From the NCBI GenBank assembly GCA_029262065.1, contig JAJDAC010000026.1, positions 1 through 64,000 of the forward strand: a DNA stretch of 64,000 nt. The letters are read 5' to 3'. Positions within the stretch are counted from its first letter, which is position 1, and every line of letters starts with the position of its first letter. Below are positions 17,271 through 26,326 of the stretch, in pieces. The notes under the pieces are model-generated. The model worked only from the letters and a program-made list of their open reading frames with translations. It was not told the origin of the DNA and did no database searches. Source of the DNA: Candidatus Krumholzibacteriota bacterium. GTDB taxonomy: Bacteria; Krumholzibacteriota; Krumholzibacteriia; JAJRXK01. Both the position numbers and the translations under genes were made by a program.

Positions 17271-17734
17271 TTTTCGAAGTCACCTTCAGCCAGGGCGGCC
17301 ACGCGCCGGGCCTGCTCTTCCCAGCTCACATCTTCAATGTGGGTAGCGATCCACCAGATGTTGCCCGACGGATCGGTTACTCCCCCGTAGCGCTCGCCCT
17401 CCAACGTCATGTCGGTGGGATCCATGACCGAGGTACCGCCCGCCTTCATGGCGCGCGCGTAGACCGCGTCGCAGTCTTCCACGTACAAATAGATGGAAGT
17501 GGGCATGGCGCCGAACTCACCCATGGGTGACCCCATCATGAGCTTGGAACCGCGCACCTCGAGTTGGGTGTGCATGATGGTTCCGTCGGGCCGGGAAAGT
17601 TGTCCGTTGACCGTGGCGTCGAACGCTGCTTTCAGAAACGCGACGGTTTCGGCGACGTGGTCGACCATGAGGTATGGGGTGATGGCGGTGTAGCCGTCGG
17701 GGATGGGTTTGACGGAAGGGTTGGGGGTGACCAT
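17267..17734 (-). CDS. VOC-superfamily protein (PhnB/glyoxalase-like)
   Basis: A 155-residue protein with the paired beta-alpha-beta3 motif of the vicinal oxygen chelate fold: ITPYLMVDHVAETVAFLKAAFDA, MHTQLEVRGSKLMMGSPMG, SIYLYVEDCDAVYARAMKAGGT and YGGVTDPSGNIWWIATH. The pattern is that of PhnB-like proteins. Members include resistance and isomerase proteins, and the reaction here is unknown. AAGGAG lies four bases before the ATG. It is the first gene of a two-gene operon with the MarR regulator. Confidence 0.88.
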   Translation of the reverse strand: MVTPNPSVKPIPDGYTAITPYLMVDHVAETVAFLKAAFDATVNGQLSRPDGTIMHTQLEVRGSKLMMGSPMGEFGAMPTSIYLYVEDCDAVYARAMKAGGTSVMDPTDMTLEGERYGGVTDPSGNIWWIATHIEDVSWEEQARRVAALAEGDFEK

Positions 17735-17758
17735 GGGGCTCCTTACGGGTAGTAGTAA

Positions 17759-17776
17759 TTTGCTTAGCTAAGGTAA
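17759..17776. promoter_or_regulatory. Probable MarR operator upstream of the VOC-MarR operon
   Basis: The 18-base sequence TTTGCTTAGCTAAGGTAA is a near-palindrome: seven of nine positions in each half are symmetrical around TTAGCTAA. It abuts the -10 box of the promoter reading toward the VOC gene, so a bound repressor would block RNA polymerase. MarR proteins bind sites of this length and symmetry. Assignment to this MarR is inferred from position. Confidence 0.65.
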
Positions 17777-17804
17777 TTATATTGGTATCCGGAATCGATG
17801 ACAA
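17776..17804 (-). promoter_or_regulatory. Sigma-70-type promoter for the VOC-MarR operon
   Basis: On the minus strand TTGTCA (-35, 17799-17804) and TATAAT (-10, 17776-17781) are separated by exactly 17 bases. The -10 matches consensus perfectly and the -35 at five of six positions. It is the best housekeeping-type promoter noticed in the window and lies 42 bases upstream of the VOC start codon. Confidence 0.7.
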
Positions 17805-17858
17805 GCCTTGAGGGCTGAGGCCGGCGCTGGATCATAGCTAATTGTCTATTTTGCTGCA

Positions 17859-17874
17859 TGTTACCCGGGTAACA
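17859..17874. promoter_or_regulatory. Perfect 16-bp palindrome, operator-like
   Basis: TGTTACCCGGGTAACA is a perfect palindrome in the space between the end of the transporter gene and the VOC promoter. Its length and symmetry fit a dimeric repressor site, for example of the TetR type, but no TetR-like gene is in the window. It lies about 55 bases upstream of the VOC -35 box and could be a second control site. The rest of the stretch 17875-18167 shows no gene, only a weak hairpin (CGCGAT/ATCGCG at 18122-18142). Confidence 0.45.
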
Positions 17875-18167
17875 AAATGGCCAGTGGATCGACCGCACGG
17901 ACCGATGGTCCCAGAATCAGCCACCCACTCTAATCTGCGCTCGTCCCGTCAGCCAAAACCGACCCGATCGAATAGGCGTACACTGTGCCAGATAGAGAAC
18001 ACTGCGCACAACAAGACCTCTTTCGCAAAAACGAGAGGCCATGGAGCATCGGCTGGGATCGTTGGCAGGACTACAAGTGGGTGCAACCGAACCCCGCACT
18101 GGTGCAAGAAACGCGGGAATCCGCGATCACTTTCCAATCGCGATTATCAATACACAACAGTTTCCAA

Positions 18168-20468
18168 CTATTTGCGCCCCAAGAGGAAACTCGCCAACGC
18201 CGGCAGCACCAACAGCGCCCCCAGCATGTTCGCCACGAACATGAACGTCAGCAGAATACCCATGTCGGCCTGGAACTGCAGGTCAGACCAAATCCACGTA
18301 CTCACACCGGCCGCCAGAGTCAGCGCGGTAACCAACACCGCGTTCCCCGCTACCTCGAGCGTCTTGCGATAGGCAACCCGCAACGAATCGCCGTCTTTCA
18401 GGTACCCCTGCATGCGACCAAATATATAGATGCCGTAATCCACGCCAATGCCCACCCCCAACGCCGCCACCGGCAACGTGGTGGTCTTCAACCCAATCTG
18501 CAGCAGACTCATGAGCGCGTAGGCAAGTATCGAAACCACCGTCAGCGGCAACACAATGCAAACCGTAGCCCGCCACGACCGAAACGTAATAAGGCACAAC
18601 AGCGAAACCGCGGCGTAGATGTACACCAGCATGGGAATCTGCGTAGCCTCCACCACCTCGTTGGTCGCGGCCATCACACCCACGTTACCCGTAGCCAAAC
18701 GGAACGTGTGCTGCTCAGAGTCATTGGCCGCCGCAAACACCTTCACCGCCGCCGTCACCCGCGCAATGGTTTCGGCTTTGTGATCGTCCAGGAAGATCAT
18801 GACCGGCATCACGCTACAATCCGAACTCAACAAGCCCGTGGACGTTTCCACCGGCGTAACCGCCTGCGAGAGCGAGGCCGCATTGCGCGGCAACACGCGC
18901 ATTTTCAGGTGACCCTCGTTCCAGCCTGAGTTGATGATCTTGGCCACCTGCGGTAGCGAGATGGTCGACTGCACGCCCGGTACGTTGGCAATCTCCCACT
19001 GGAAGCGGTCGATGGTGTCCATGATCTCGAAGTCGACGCAGCCGTCGGGCACCGTTTCCACGATGGTGGTAATGATGTCCAGGCCAATGCTGAACTTGTC
19101 GGTAATGACGGCCGAATCGTGGTTGTAACGCGACTCCGGACGCAGTTCGGGCACGCCGCGATGCACGTCGCCAATGGCCTGGTTGCGACTCTCGAAGAAT
19201 CCCCAGATCGAAATGAGCACGGCCACCACCAGGGTTGTGGCCGCTCGACGTGGAGATACGAAGCCTTCCAACGAGTCCCAGACCCGCCCCTTCCAGCGCG
19301 AGCGACTCACCACACGGTCGCGGTAACCGGGGCTGAGCCGCACGTAGCTGAGCAGAATGGGCAGCAACACCAGGTTGGTGACAATGGTCACCATGACACC
19401 CAGGCTGGCGGTAATGGCCAGCTCCTGGATGATGCGAATGGAAATGAGCAGCAGCGTAAGAAAACCAATGGAATCGCTGAGCAGCGCGGCCACGCCGGGC
19501 GTGACCAACGCGCGAAACGCCAGGCGCGCGGCGTCTTTGGGCGCGGTGCCCTGGATGATCTCGGTCGCCACCGAGTTCACCATCTGCACACCGTGCGACA
19601 CGCCGATGGCAAACACCAAGAAGGGAACCAACAGCGACATGGGGTCCAGGCCGTAGCCCAAAGTGGTCAGCAGACCCAGGTTCCACACCACGGCAATGAT
19701 CGAACAGAACAATGGTAGCACCGTGAGCCGCACCGAGTGCGTGAACAGGTAAACCAATACCAGCGTAATGAGAAACGCGATGCCGAAGAACACCACCACG
19801 CCGGTGGCGCCGTTGGCGATGTCGCCCATCATGCGCGCGAAGCCAATGATGTGGATGTCGATGCCGTCGCGCTGGTACTTCTCGCGGATCTCGCTCTCGA
19901 GCAGATCGGCCACTTTCAGATAGTCGAGCCGTTCACCGGTGGCCGGGTCGATCTCCACCAACTGCGCGGTAACCATGGCGGCCGTGAAATCTTTGGCCAC
20001 CAGGCGCCCCAGTGTGCCCGACTTCAGGATGTTCTCGCGCACCTGGGCCAGGGCCGTTTCGTTGGGCTGGAAGTCGGCCGGAATGACGTTGCCGCCGGTA
20101 AACCCGCCCTCGACGATTTCCACGAACCGCACGTTGGGCGTAAATATGGACTGCACCGTGCTGCGGTTCACGCCGGGCAGAAAGAACACCGCGTCGGTAA
20201 CCTTGTCGAGCGTTTCGAAGAACTCGGGGGTGAAGATGTCGCCGTCTTCGGCCCGCACGGCAATGAGCAACCGGTTGGCGCCGCCGAACTCGGCCATGTG
20301 CTCCAGGAACGTCTCGATGTACCCGTGTTCCACGGGCAGGAGCTTCTCGAACCCCGCGTCGATACGAATCTTGGTGAGCTGGAACCCGAAGAACGCGGTA
20401 AGCGCGATCAGCACCACCAGTACCAATCGGCGTGAACCGAAGACCAGCTTCTCCAGGAACGCGGTCAA
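18168..20468 (-). CDS. MMPL/RND-family membrane transporter
   Basis: A 766-residue inner-membrane protein with two repeated halves. Each has one N-terminal helix, a large periplasmic loop and a five-helix MMPL bundle. The first bundle includes GVVVFFGIAFLITLVLVYLF and the second GVGIGVDYGIYIFGR, the characteristic RND helix-4 region with charged residues for proton coupling. It resembles hopanoid/lipid-type MMPL exporters rather than AcrB. The TTG start overlaps the stop of the YCF48 gene (TTGA). It is the last gene of the DUF1302-DUF1329-YCF48-MMPL set and probably exports a hydrophobic compound; the cargo is unknown. Confidence 0.88.
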   Translation of the reverse strand: MTAFLEKLVFGSRRLVLVVLIALTAFFGFQLTKIRIDAGFEKLLPVEHGYIETFLEHMAEFGGANRLLIAVRAEDGDIFTPEFFETLDKVTDAVFFLPGVNRSTVQSIFTPNVRFVEIVEGGFTGGNVIPADFQPNETALAQVRENILKSGTLGRLVAKDFTAAMVTAQLVEIDPATGERLDYLKVADLLESEIREKYQRDGIDIHIIGFARMMGDIANGATGVVVFFGIAFLITLVLVYLFTHSVRLTVLPLFCSIIAVVWNLGLLTTLGYGLDPMSLLVPFLVFAIGVSHGVQMVNSVATEIIQGTAPKDAARLAFRALVTPGVAALLSDSIGFLTLLLISIRIIQELAITASLGVMVTIVTNLVLLPILLSYVRLSPGYRDRVVSRSRWKGRVWDSLEGFVSPRRAATTLVVAVLISIWGFFESRNQAIGDVHRGVPELRPESRYNHDSAVITDKFSIGLDIITTIVETVPDGCVDFEIMDTIDRFQWEIANVPGVQSTISLPQVAKIINSGWNEGHLKMRVLPRNAASLSQAVTPVETSTGLLSSDCSVMPVMIFLDDHKAETIARVTAAVKVFAAANDSEQHTFRLATGNVGVMAATNEVVEATQIPMLVYIYAAVSLLCLITFRSWRATVCIVLPLTVVSILAYALMSLLQIGLKTTTLPVAALGVGIGVDYGIYIFGRMQGYLKDGDSLRVAYRKTLEVAGNAVLVTALTLAAGVSTWIWSDLQFQADMGILLTFMFVANMLGALLVLPALASFLLGRK

Positions 20469-21448
20469 CGGTTGGCCTCCCCGTCCAATTGCAACGTAAT
20501 GACGCCGTGCTCACCCGCGGCCAACAGCCCGCGATGGGTGTCGATTACCGAAGACAACCCCACCCTGTCTTCGCGCGATCGGTTGACGAACGTGCGGCCG
20601 GTGTCGGTACTTTCCAGCACCGCGCCCGAGAGTCCTACCAGCACCACCGTACCGTCGCTGCGCAGACATCCGCCCAGAAGACCGAACGTGACGTTGGTGG
20701 GTACCTTGACCCAGTCGTTCCCCGCATCTTCCGATCGGTACACGTTTCCCCGCAGGCCAAACGCAAGCAGCGTGGAGTCGGCCACCGGCAGCATTCCGAA
20801 GAACGTTCCCCGGTACGGCGAGGGCAACTTCGTCCAGTTTTCTCCCTGGTCGTCCGAACGCATCAGGGTGCCGAACTCCCCGGCCATGTACAGCGAGCCC
20901 GATGGCGCGCGCGCCAGGTCGAAGAAGTGCGGCCCCTCTTCGTCGATGTCGCGTTGGTTCCAGGTGGCGCCGCCATCGCTGGTGGCCAGATAGGTTCCGT
21001 AGGCGCCCACGGCGATCCCGCGCAGTTGGTCGGCGAACCACACGTCGAACAACGGAGCTTCGTCTTCAACGGCTTCGTATTGAACGGCCCAGTTGGCTCC
21101 GCCGTCGCCGCTGAACAGAACGACGGAGTCGTGACCCACCGCCCAAGCGCGATCGCCGACCGTCGCCACCGCGCACAATAGACTACGCACGGGAACGACA
21201 ACCTGGGTCCACCGCTGACCATCGGGCGAAAGCAACACGTGTCCGCGCTCGCCCACCGCCAGGTAGCCATCGCCCATCTCGGCAACATCGAGCATCAGGG
21301 ATCGGGCCGCGAGCGGCGCCAGGGTCGAGGGTTCGCCGGCCCACAACGCAGAAGGCCCTGCCCCCAACAGGGACAGGACCAACCAGATCACGAAACACCG
21401 GGATACGATCACACCAGGGCGCGGAACAGGCAACTGGACCCGGTCCAC
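20465..21448 (-). CDS. Exported YCF48/BNR-repeat beta-propeller protein
   Basis: About 327 residues with a signal peptide (FVIWLVLSLLGAGPSALWAG, near residues 20-38) and a propeller of repeats in which a G/D-W motif recurs: SPDGQRWTQVV, SGDGGANWAVQ, TSDGGATWNQR, SDDQGENWTKL, SEDAGNDWVKV, STDTGRTFVNR. This is the pattern of the photosystem II assembly factor YCF48 and sialidase BNR repeats. It sits 13 bases after the DUF1329 gene and overlaps the MMPL gene, so it is probably a periplasmic partner of the transporter. The start is a GTG at 21448; a GTG at 21412 is possible. Confidence 0.82.
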   Translation of the reverse strand: MDRVQLPVPRPGVIVSRCFVIWLVLSLLGAGPSALWAGEPSTLAPLAARSLMLDVAEMGDGYLAVGERGHVLLSPDGQRWTQVVVPVRSLLCAVATVGDRAWAVGHDSVVLFSGDGGANWAVQYEAVEDEAPLFDVWFADQLRGIAVGAYGTYLATSDGGATWNQRDIDEEGPHFFDLARAPSGSLYMAGEFGTLMRSDDQGENWTKLPSPYRGTFFGMLPVADSTLLAFGLRGNVYRSEDAGNDWVKVPTNVTFGLLGGCLRSDGTVVLVGLSGAVLESTDTGRTFVNRSREDRVGLSSVIDTHRGLLAAGEHGVITLQLDGEANR

Positions 21449-21461
21449 GCCGCGGCCCCGA

Positions 21462-22826
21462 CTACCGCCGACCCAAACGCCGCAGCGCGCTGGGGCTGAA
21501 ATCGTCGACCGCGTAGTCCAGACCGAACTCGTCGATCTGGTCTTCGTTGTTCAATCCGTACACCAGGTACCTGCCGTTCTGCAGATCGAAGTGACACTGC
21601 AGCGTGTCCCAGAAAATAGGTACGTCGTAGTAGCTGATGCAGTGGGCCTCGGAAAGGCGCCAGATCTGACCGCGTTCGTCGTACTGATCCACCAGTACCG
21701 CCTGCCAACTGTCTTCGTCGAAGAAGAACACGCGGCGATCGTAGATGTGACTGGTGCCCTCGCGCACGTTCGCGTCCACTTCCCACACCCTATGCAACTC
21801 GTACCGCAGGTGATCGGGGTTGATGTGGCCCGACTGCAGAATGTCGTCGTACTTCAGGTCGTTGCCGTGCAGCTTGTAGGCATTGTAGGCCACGTACATT
21901 TCCTTGCGGCCCTTCAGATCCCATTGGTAGCGATCGGGCGCGCCGTTGAACAGATCGAGCTGATCGTTCGTGCGCTGTCCGTCCGACGCCGTACCCGGAT
22001 TGTCGTAAGCCACGTTGGGCGCGCGACGAACGCGACGCTGACCCGGGTTGTAGACCCACGCCTTGCGCGGCTCGGAAACCTGGTCGAGCGTTTCGTGCAC
22101 CAGCAGCAGGTTGCCCGCCAACCGCGCCGGGGCGCTTACCGTCTGAAGGAAGTAGGCCAGGCGGTTACCAATGGATTCGCTGTTCTCGTTCACGTCGGCG
22201 TAGGGAAACAGCACCTGCTCGTCGATGGTGATGAGCGTGTAGCTACCACCGGAAGTAGGCGCCGCCTGCCGCGTGGTGCGGTGGATGCTCTTGCCGCGGT
22301 AGCGCATCAGGTGGTTCCAGATGGCCTCCACGCCCTGTTGGGGAATGGGGAACGGCGAGGTCACACGCGCGCCCTTGACACCGTTGCCGCCCTCGGTCAG
22401 CGAAGCCGACGCCGCGTTCTGCTTGGCCGCTTCGTACACGAAGTCGGCGTACCCCGCGCTGCGCCGCGTGGGATAGATGTTCATTTTCCAGGTATCGGGA
22501 TAGCGCTCGAACATGGCCACCTGACCCGGCGAGAGCTTGTCGGAGTACTGCGCCAGATTGGCCGAGGTGATGGTGAACAGCACCTTATCGGACGCAAACG
22601 GATCGACATGGTGCATACCCGGCTTGTATCCCGCGGGCGGTTTGGTAACACCACCGTCCCACGCGGGGATGGTACCGTCGGCGTTGGCGCCGCGGATGGC
22701 TCCCAACGGTGTGAGTTCACCGTCGAGCTTGGCCACCTCGCTGGCGGGTACGCCGGCGTATGCTGGCACGGCCAACAGCAGCAGGCTGAAGACGGCAATG
22801 GTTTCCGTCCAACGAATCTTGTACAT
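21462..22826 (-). CDS. DUF1329-family exported protein
   Basis: A 454-residue protein from an ATG with GGGAG upstream. It has a signal peptide (MYKIRWTETIAVFSLLLLAVPAYA) and the typical DUF1329 opening (KLDGELTPLGAIRGANADGTIPAW, given here in part, then GGVTKPPAGYKPG). Also present are DPFASDKVLFTI and the late WEVDANVREGTSHIYDRRVF motif. The family is distantly LolB/LolA-like and nearly always co-occurs with DUF1302 proteins. It may carry a lipophilic molecule across the periplasm, but this is unproven. It lies between the DUF1302 and YCF48 genes on one strand. Confidence 0.88.
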   Translation of the reverse strand: MYKIRWTETIAVFSLLLLAVPAYAGVPASEVAKLDGELTPLGAIRGANADGTIPAWDGGVTKPPAGYKPGMHHVDPFASDKVLFTITSANLAQYSDKLSPGQVAMFERYPDTWKMNIYPTRRSAGYADFVYEAAKQNAASASLTEGGNGVKGARVTSPFPIPQQGVEAIWNHLMRYRGKSIHRTTRQAAPTSGGSYTLITIDEQVLFPYADVNENSESIGNRLAYFLQTVSAPARLAGNLLLVHETLDQVSEPRKAWVYNPGQRRVRRAPNVAYDNPGTASDGQRTNDQLDLFNGAPDRYQWDLKGRKEMYVAYNAYKLHGNDLKYDDILQSGHINPDHLRYELHRVWEVDANVREGTSHIYDRRVFFFDEDSWQAVLVDQYDERGQIWRLSEAHCISYYDVPIFWDTLQCHFDLQNGRYLVYGLNNEDQIDEFGLDYAVDDFSPSALRRLGRR

Positions 22827-22883
22827 GAGCTTCTCCCTTAAGCAGCCTCGTACTCAGTCACTGAGCTAGCGGCCGGGCAAGCG

Positions 22884-24752
22884 CTAGAACGAATAGCCCA
22901 AGCTGAACGAGACAAAGTCGCGATCGCGAATGAGGTTGTACCGGTCGCCGCCGAATGACGCGGTGTAGGCCACGCGGGCCGTCCACGACACCAGGTAGTC
23001 AAACGCCAGGAGGCCGGTGAATCGCTTGCGCCCCTCGATGTAGTTGAGGATGGGCGTGGGCGATGTTCCGCTCACATCGTGGAACCAGACCACGGTGGGC
23101 GTGACGTTGATGGGCCCGAGGAAATTGTTGATCTGGGCCCGCAATACCGCGCGGTAGCCCCAGCTGAAATCGTCGGCGAAGCCATCCGGTTCGGTGGCCG
23201 GCTGCAACGGGTTGCCCGACGAAGGGTTGAACGCGTTGGTGAACCAGGGGTTCCCACTGGTATACGTGCCCGGGCCCTCGTATCGCAGCACGTCCTTGCT
23301 TTCCATGTCCTTTACATAGGTAAGGCCCCATTCGCTCAACAGGACCCATTGGTCGGCCCCAAACCGCGGACCGAACACCTGCGTGGTGCTCAGCTGCGCC
23401 TGGATGACGTCTTTGTGGCGCCAACCCCGCACGTATTCGTCGAAGCCCAGCGCCTCGCCGCCGGCCAGCTGGCTCAGCTTGAAGCCCTCGTCGGCGTCGG
23501 GAAAGCCAATGAACGGATCCAGCGGTGAGATGGCCGCGAACAGTAATTCCACGTCGTCCACCTGCAGCGGCTGGTCCTGGCGGTAGCTACCCTCGGCCTG
23601 CACCGCAATACCCGTAGGCGCCAGGAACGGAATACGCGGCGCCTCGGTGTTGAAACTCAGGCCGTACGTCTTGATGTCTTCGGGAAATTCGCGGAAGTAG
23701 TTGGCCGTGCCCGCGTAGTTGCCGGCCGTGAAGCCCGACAGCGCCCCCGTCCAACCGCTGATGAGCGGCAAGCGACTGTGCAGGTTGGTGAAGTAGAAAC
23801 CGATTTCGGTGTCGTTGAGCTTGGGTTCGAACCAGCGCAAGGCGATACCGAACTCGCCGCCGTCACGCGCGTCGGTATCGGCCGCGCGCGGCACGGCCAC
23901 CCCCACCGGACTCAGACCCACGTTGACGGACGGATCGGTGTCGGAAATGGGCGGCACTGCGAACCCCAGGTACACCGTATCGCCACCGGGGCTGGCGAAG
24001 TCGTTGGTCGAGAAAAGGGTCCCCGCGGGCTCGATTTCCGTGTGCTCCCAGACAAAGGGAACGAAGGCATCGAGCGTGAATCTTTCGTTCAGCTCCAGGC
24101 TGGTTTGCACCATGGGAATGGCTTCCAACGCGTCGCGCAACTCCGAGCCCGCCACGCGTAGCTTGGACACGTCGATGGTACTCATGCTGTTGATGCCGTT
24201 CTGGATGAACGTACTCTCGCCCCAGTTGAGCGCCTGGTTTCCCACCTTCATATTCAGGAACATGCTGCCCAGGTCGAAGTCGCCGGAAACGTACGCGTCG
24301 AGCAGTTTGAAATCCTGCCCCACTTCGTTCTGCGCCTCGTTCGAAATGGGCGTGCGGGTGGTCTTGCCCCAGTCCATGATCTGGAAGTCGCGGAAGTAGA
24401 AGGCGCGGCCAAAGACGGACCAGCGGTTCCAGCTGAGTTGCAGCTCATGCGTGGACTTGAGTACATTGGAATAGAACTCACCGGCATTGAAATTGAGGTT
24501 ACCGTTGTCTCCGTTGATGGAGTTGCCGGTGCCGCCGTTCTGGACGCCGATGATCGACACGTCACGCTTTTCGACCCGGTAGCCCGAGCCGAAGGTGATG
24601 CTGGTGTCAAAGCTGCCAAACAGCTCGCCGCTGCGGAATTCGATAGCCAAAGATGAACCGGGCCACATCAACCCGGTCGCGAGCGCGAGAGTAGCAACGG
24701 GGGTCATCGCAGATCGCCCCGTCGCCGCCAACAGTTTCCCCCACCCGTTCAT
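22884..24752 (-). CDS. DUF1302-family outer-membrane beta-barrel protein
   Basis: About 622 residues. The ATG at 24752 has GGAAGGAG six bases upstream and starts a signal peptide (MNGWGKLLAATGRSAMTPVATL... ending near SLA/IEFR). The mature protein is amphipathic beta-strand throughout and ends in an aromatic residue (SFSLGYSF), as outer-membrane barrels do. The DUF1302 hallmarks are the opening FRSGELFGSFDTSITFGSGYR, seen in part, and NQALNWGESTFIQNGINSM. It is the first gene of the DUF1302-DUF1329-YCF48-MMPL unit and is probably its outer-membrane channel. Confidence 0.87.
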   Translation of the reverse strand: MNGWGKLLAATGRSAMTPVATLALATGLMWPGSSLAIEFRSGELFGSFDTSITFGSGYRVEKRDVSIIGVQNGGTGNSINGDNGNLNFNAGEFYSNVLKSTHELQLSWNRWSVFGRAFYFRDFQIMDWGKTTRTPISNEAQNEVGQDFKLLDAYVSGDFDLGSMFLNMKVGNQALNWGESTFIQNGINSMSTIDVSKLRVAGSELRDALEAIPMVQTSLELNERFTLDAFVPFVWEHTEIEPAGTLFSTNDFASPGGDTVYLGFAVPPISDTDPSVNVGLSPVGVAVPRAADTDARDGGEFGIALRWFEPKLNDTEIGFYFTNLHSRLPLISGWTGALSGFTAGNYAGTANYFREFPEDIKTYGLSFNTEAPRIPFLAPTGIAVQAEGSYRQDQPLQVDDVELLFAAISPLDPFIGFPDADEGFKLSQLAGGEALGFDEYVRGWRHKDVIQAQLSTTQVFGPRFGADQWVLLSEWGLTYVKDMESKDVLRYEGPGTYTSGNPWFTNAFNPSSGNPLQPATEPDGFADDFSWGYRAVLRAQINNFLGPINVTPTVVWFHDVSGTSPTPILNYIEGRKRFTGLLAFDYLVSWTARVAYTASFGGDRYNLIRDRDFVSFSLGYSF

Positions 24753-24901
24753 CGCGGGCTCCTTCCCCTGCGGGTTCGCAACCGTCCCGAGCACAGCGGC
24801 GGTCGATACGATACCTCTCGAAGTCGATCCGCGATTAGGGTAGGCTTCGTATATGTAGCGGTCAATGAAAGTTGATCGCAGCCTCTCCCCGAGGATACGG
24901 C

Positions 24902-26302
24902 ATGCGCCAACGCAGCGTTCACGCCGCGACACTCCGGCTTAGCACAGCCCTGGTGACCGTACTGGTCTGGGGCGCGGTGGGGTGCGCCAGCGACCCAACG
25001 CAGCCAGTGGAAGCGCCCAGCCAGCCCACGACCGAGGCCAGCTTCGCCATCATCCAGGACCAGGTCCTCACGCCCCGATGTGCGGGTTGCCACGCGGCCG
25101 GCACCACCTTTGCCAATCAGTCAGGGTTGGTCCTGACCGAAGACGTGGCCTACGAGAACCTCCTGAACCAGCCACCCAAGAACGACGGGGCGCGCGGCGA
25201 CAACCTGGTGCGGGTGAGCGACGTGGGGCTGCCGGGCATTTTCAAGAGCTTCCTGTGGGAGAAGATCAACTGGCCGCAGGAAGAACACTTCCTGGGCGAC
25301 CACCCCGACTACGGCAGCCTCATGCCGCTGGGCGGTCCGCCATTGACCTACGGGCAGATGGAATTCATCCGGCAGTGGATCTCGGCCGGAGCGCCGCGCG
25401 GCGGAGCGGTGGTCGACGAAGCCGTGCTACGCGACACTCGCGTCTACCAGCCGGGGCCCTTCGCGGGACTCGAGCCACCGGCTGAAGGCCTGCATATCCA
25501 GCTGGGCCCCTTCAACGTCATGCCCGGCCACGACCGCGAAGTGTTCGAGTACCGCGAACTGAGCCACGTGCAGGACCTGTTCGTGAATCGTTTCGAAATA
25601 GCCATGCGACAGGGCAGTCATCACTTCATACTGCATACCTTCAACGACGACATGCCCGACGAGCTTCTGCCCGCGGTCGGTGACCTACGCGACGTATACG
25701 ACGAGAACGGCGACCGCATCTGGACCACCATCTACCCCATGCTCTACCACGAGTTCTTCGTGGGCACGCAGACTCCTATAGCCAACTATACGTTCCCGCC
25801 GGGTGTGGCCCTGCGTCTGCCCGCGCGAATCGGCGTGGACCTGAACTCGCACTATCTGAACCGCGGCGCCGACATCGTGCAGGGCGAAGTGCACCTGAAC
25901 CTGCACACCGTGCCTGCCTCGCAGGTGGAACGCGAGGCCCGCGTGCTCAGCCTGAACAACCAGGACTTCTCACTGCCGCCCGGGCAAGTAAGCACGGTCG
26001 AGAAGACCTACACGTTCAACCAGCGTTACAACGTATTCCAATTGGTTTCGCACGCGCACCAGTACATGTTGACGTTCGAGGTCGAGCTGGTGGGCGGCGC
26101 GCGCGACGGCGAACTGGTGTATTTCGCCGACGACTGGGAACACCCTCCGATTGTGCCTTTCGATCCGCCCCTGGTACTCGAATCGGGGCAAGGCCTGAAA
26201 CTGCGGGCCAAGTACGACAACTGGACCGATGGGCCGCTTGGGTTCGGACTGTCCAGCGAAGAAGAGATGATGATTCTGTTCGGCTACTACTACACGGATT
26301 GA
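24902..26302 (+). CDS. Lipoprotein with c-type haem motif and copper monooxygenase-like (PHM-type) domain
   Basis: A 466-residue protein. The lipobox VGC gives Cys28. A CAGCH haem motif lies at residues 60-64 in a planctomycete-type cytochrome-like domain (VLTPRCAGCHAAG..., IRQWISAGAPRGG). The C-terminal half resembles copper type II ascorbate-dependent monooxygenases. Candidate copper ligands are His240, His241 and His245 (GSHHFILHT), His317 (NSHYLNRG), His384 and His386 (SHAHQYM), with Met389 nearby. Peptidylglycine monooxygenase uses this pattern. The reaction here is unknown; haem could supply electrons to the copper sites. The start at 24902 follows GAGG. It is followed after 24 bases by a lipoprotein SGNH hydrolase. 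Confidence 0.75.
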   Translation: MRQRSVHAATLRLSTALVTVLVWGAVGCASDPTQPVEAPSQPTTEASFAIIQDQVLTPRCAGCHAAGTTFANQSGLVLTEDVAYENLLNQPPKNDGARGDNLVRVSDVGLPGIFKSFLWEKINWPQEEHFLGDHPDYGSLMPLGGPPLTYGQMEFIRQWISAGAPRGGAVVDEAVLRDTRVYQPGPFAGLEPPAEGLHIQLGPFNVMPGHDREVFEYRELSHVQDLFVNRFEIAMRQGSHHFILHTFNDDMPDELLPAVGDLRDVYDENGDRIWTTIYPMLYHEFFVGTQTPIANYTFPPGVALRLPARIGVDLNSHYLNRGADIVQGEVHLNLHTVPASQVEREARVLSLNNQDFSLPPGQVSTVEKTYTFNQRYNVFQLVSHAHQYMLTFEVELVGGARDGELVYFADDWEHPPIVPFDPPLVLESGQGLKLRAKYDNWTDGPLGFGLSSEEEMMILFGYYYTD

Positions 26303-26326
26303 ACCGTGTGAAGGAGACTGCGATCC

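Noticed and set aside
17842-18929. Plus-strand frames covering the palindrome and the end of the transporter gene
   Set aside because: They begin at non-ATG codons without a ribosome-binding site and run antisense into the MMPL transporter.
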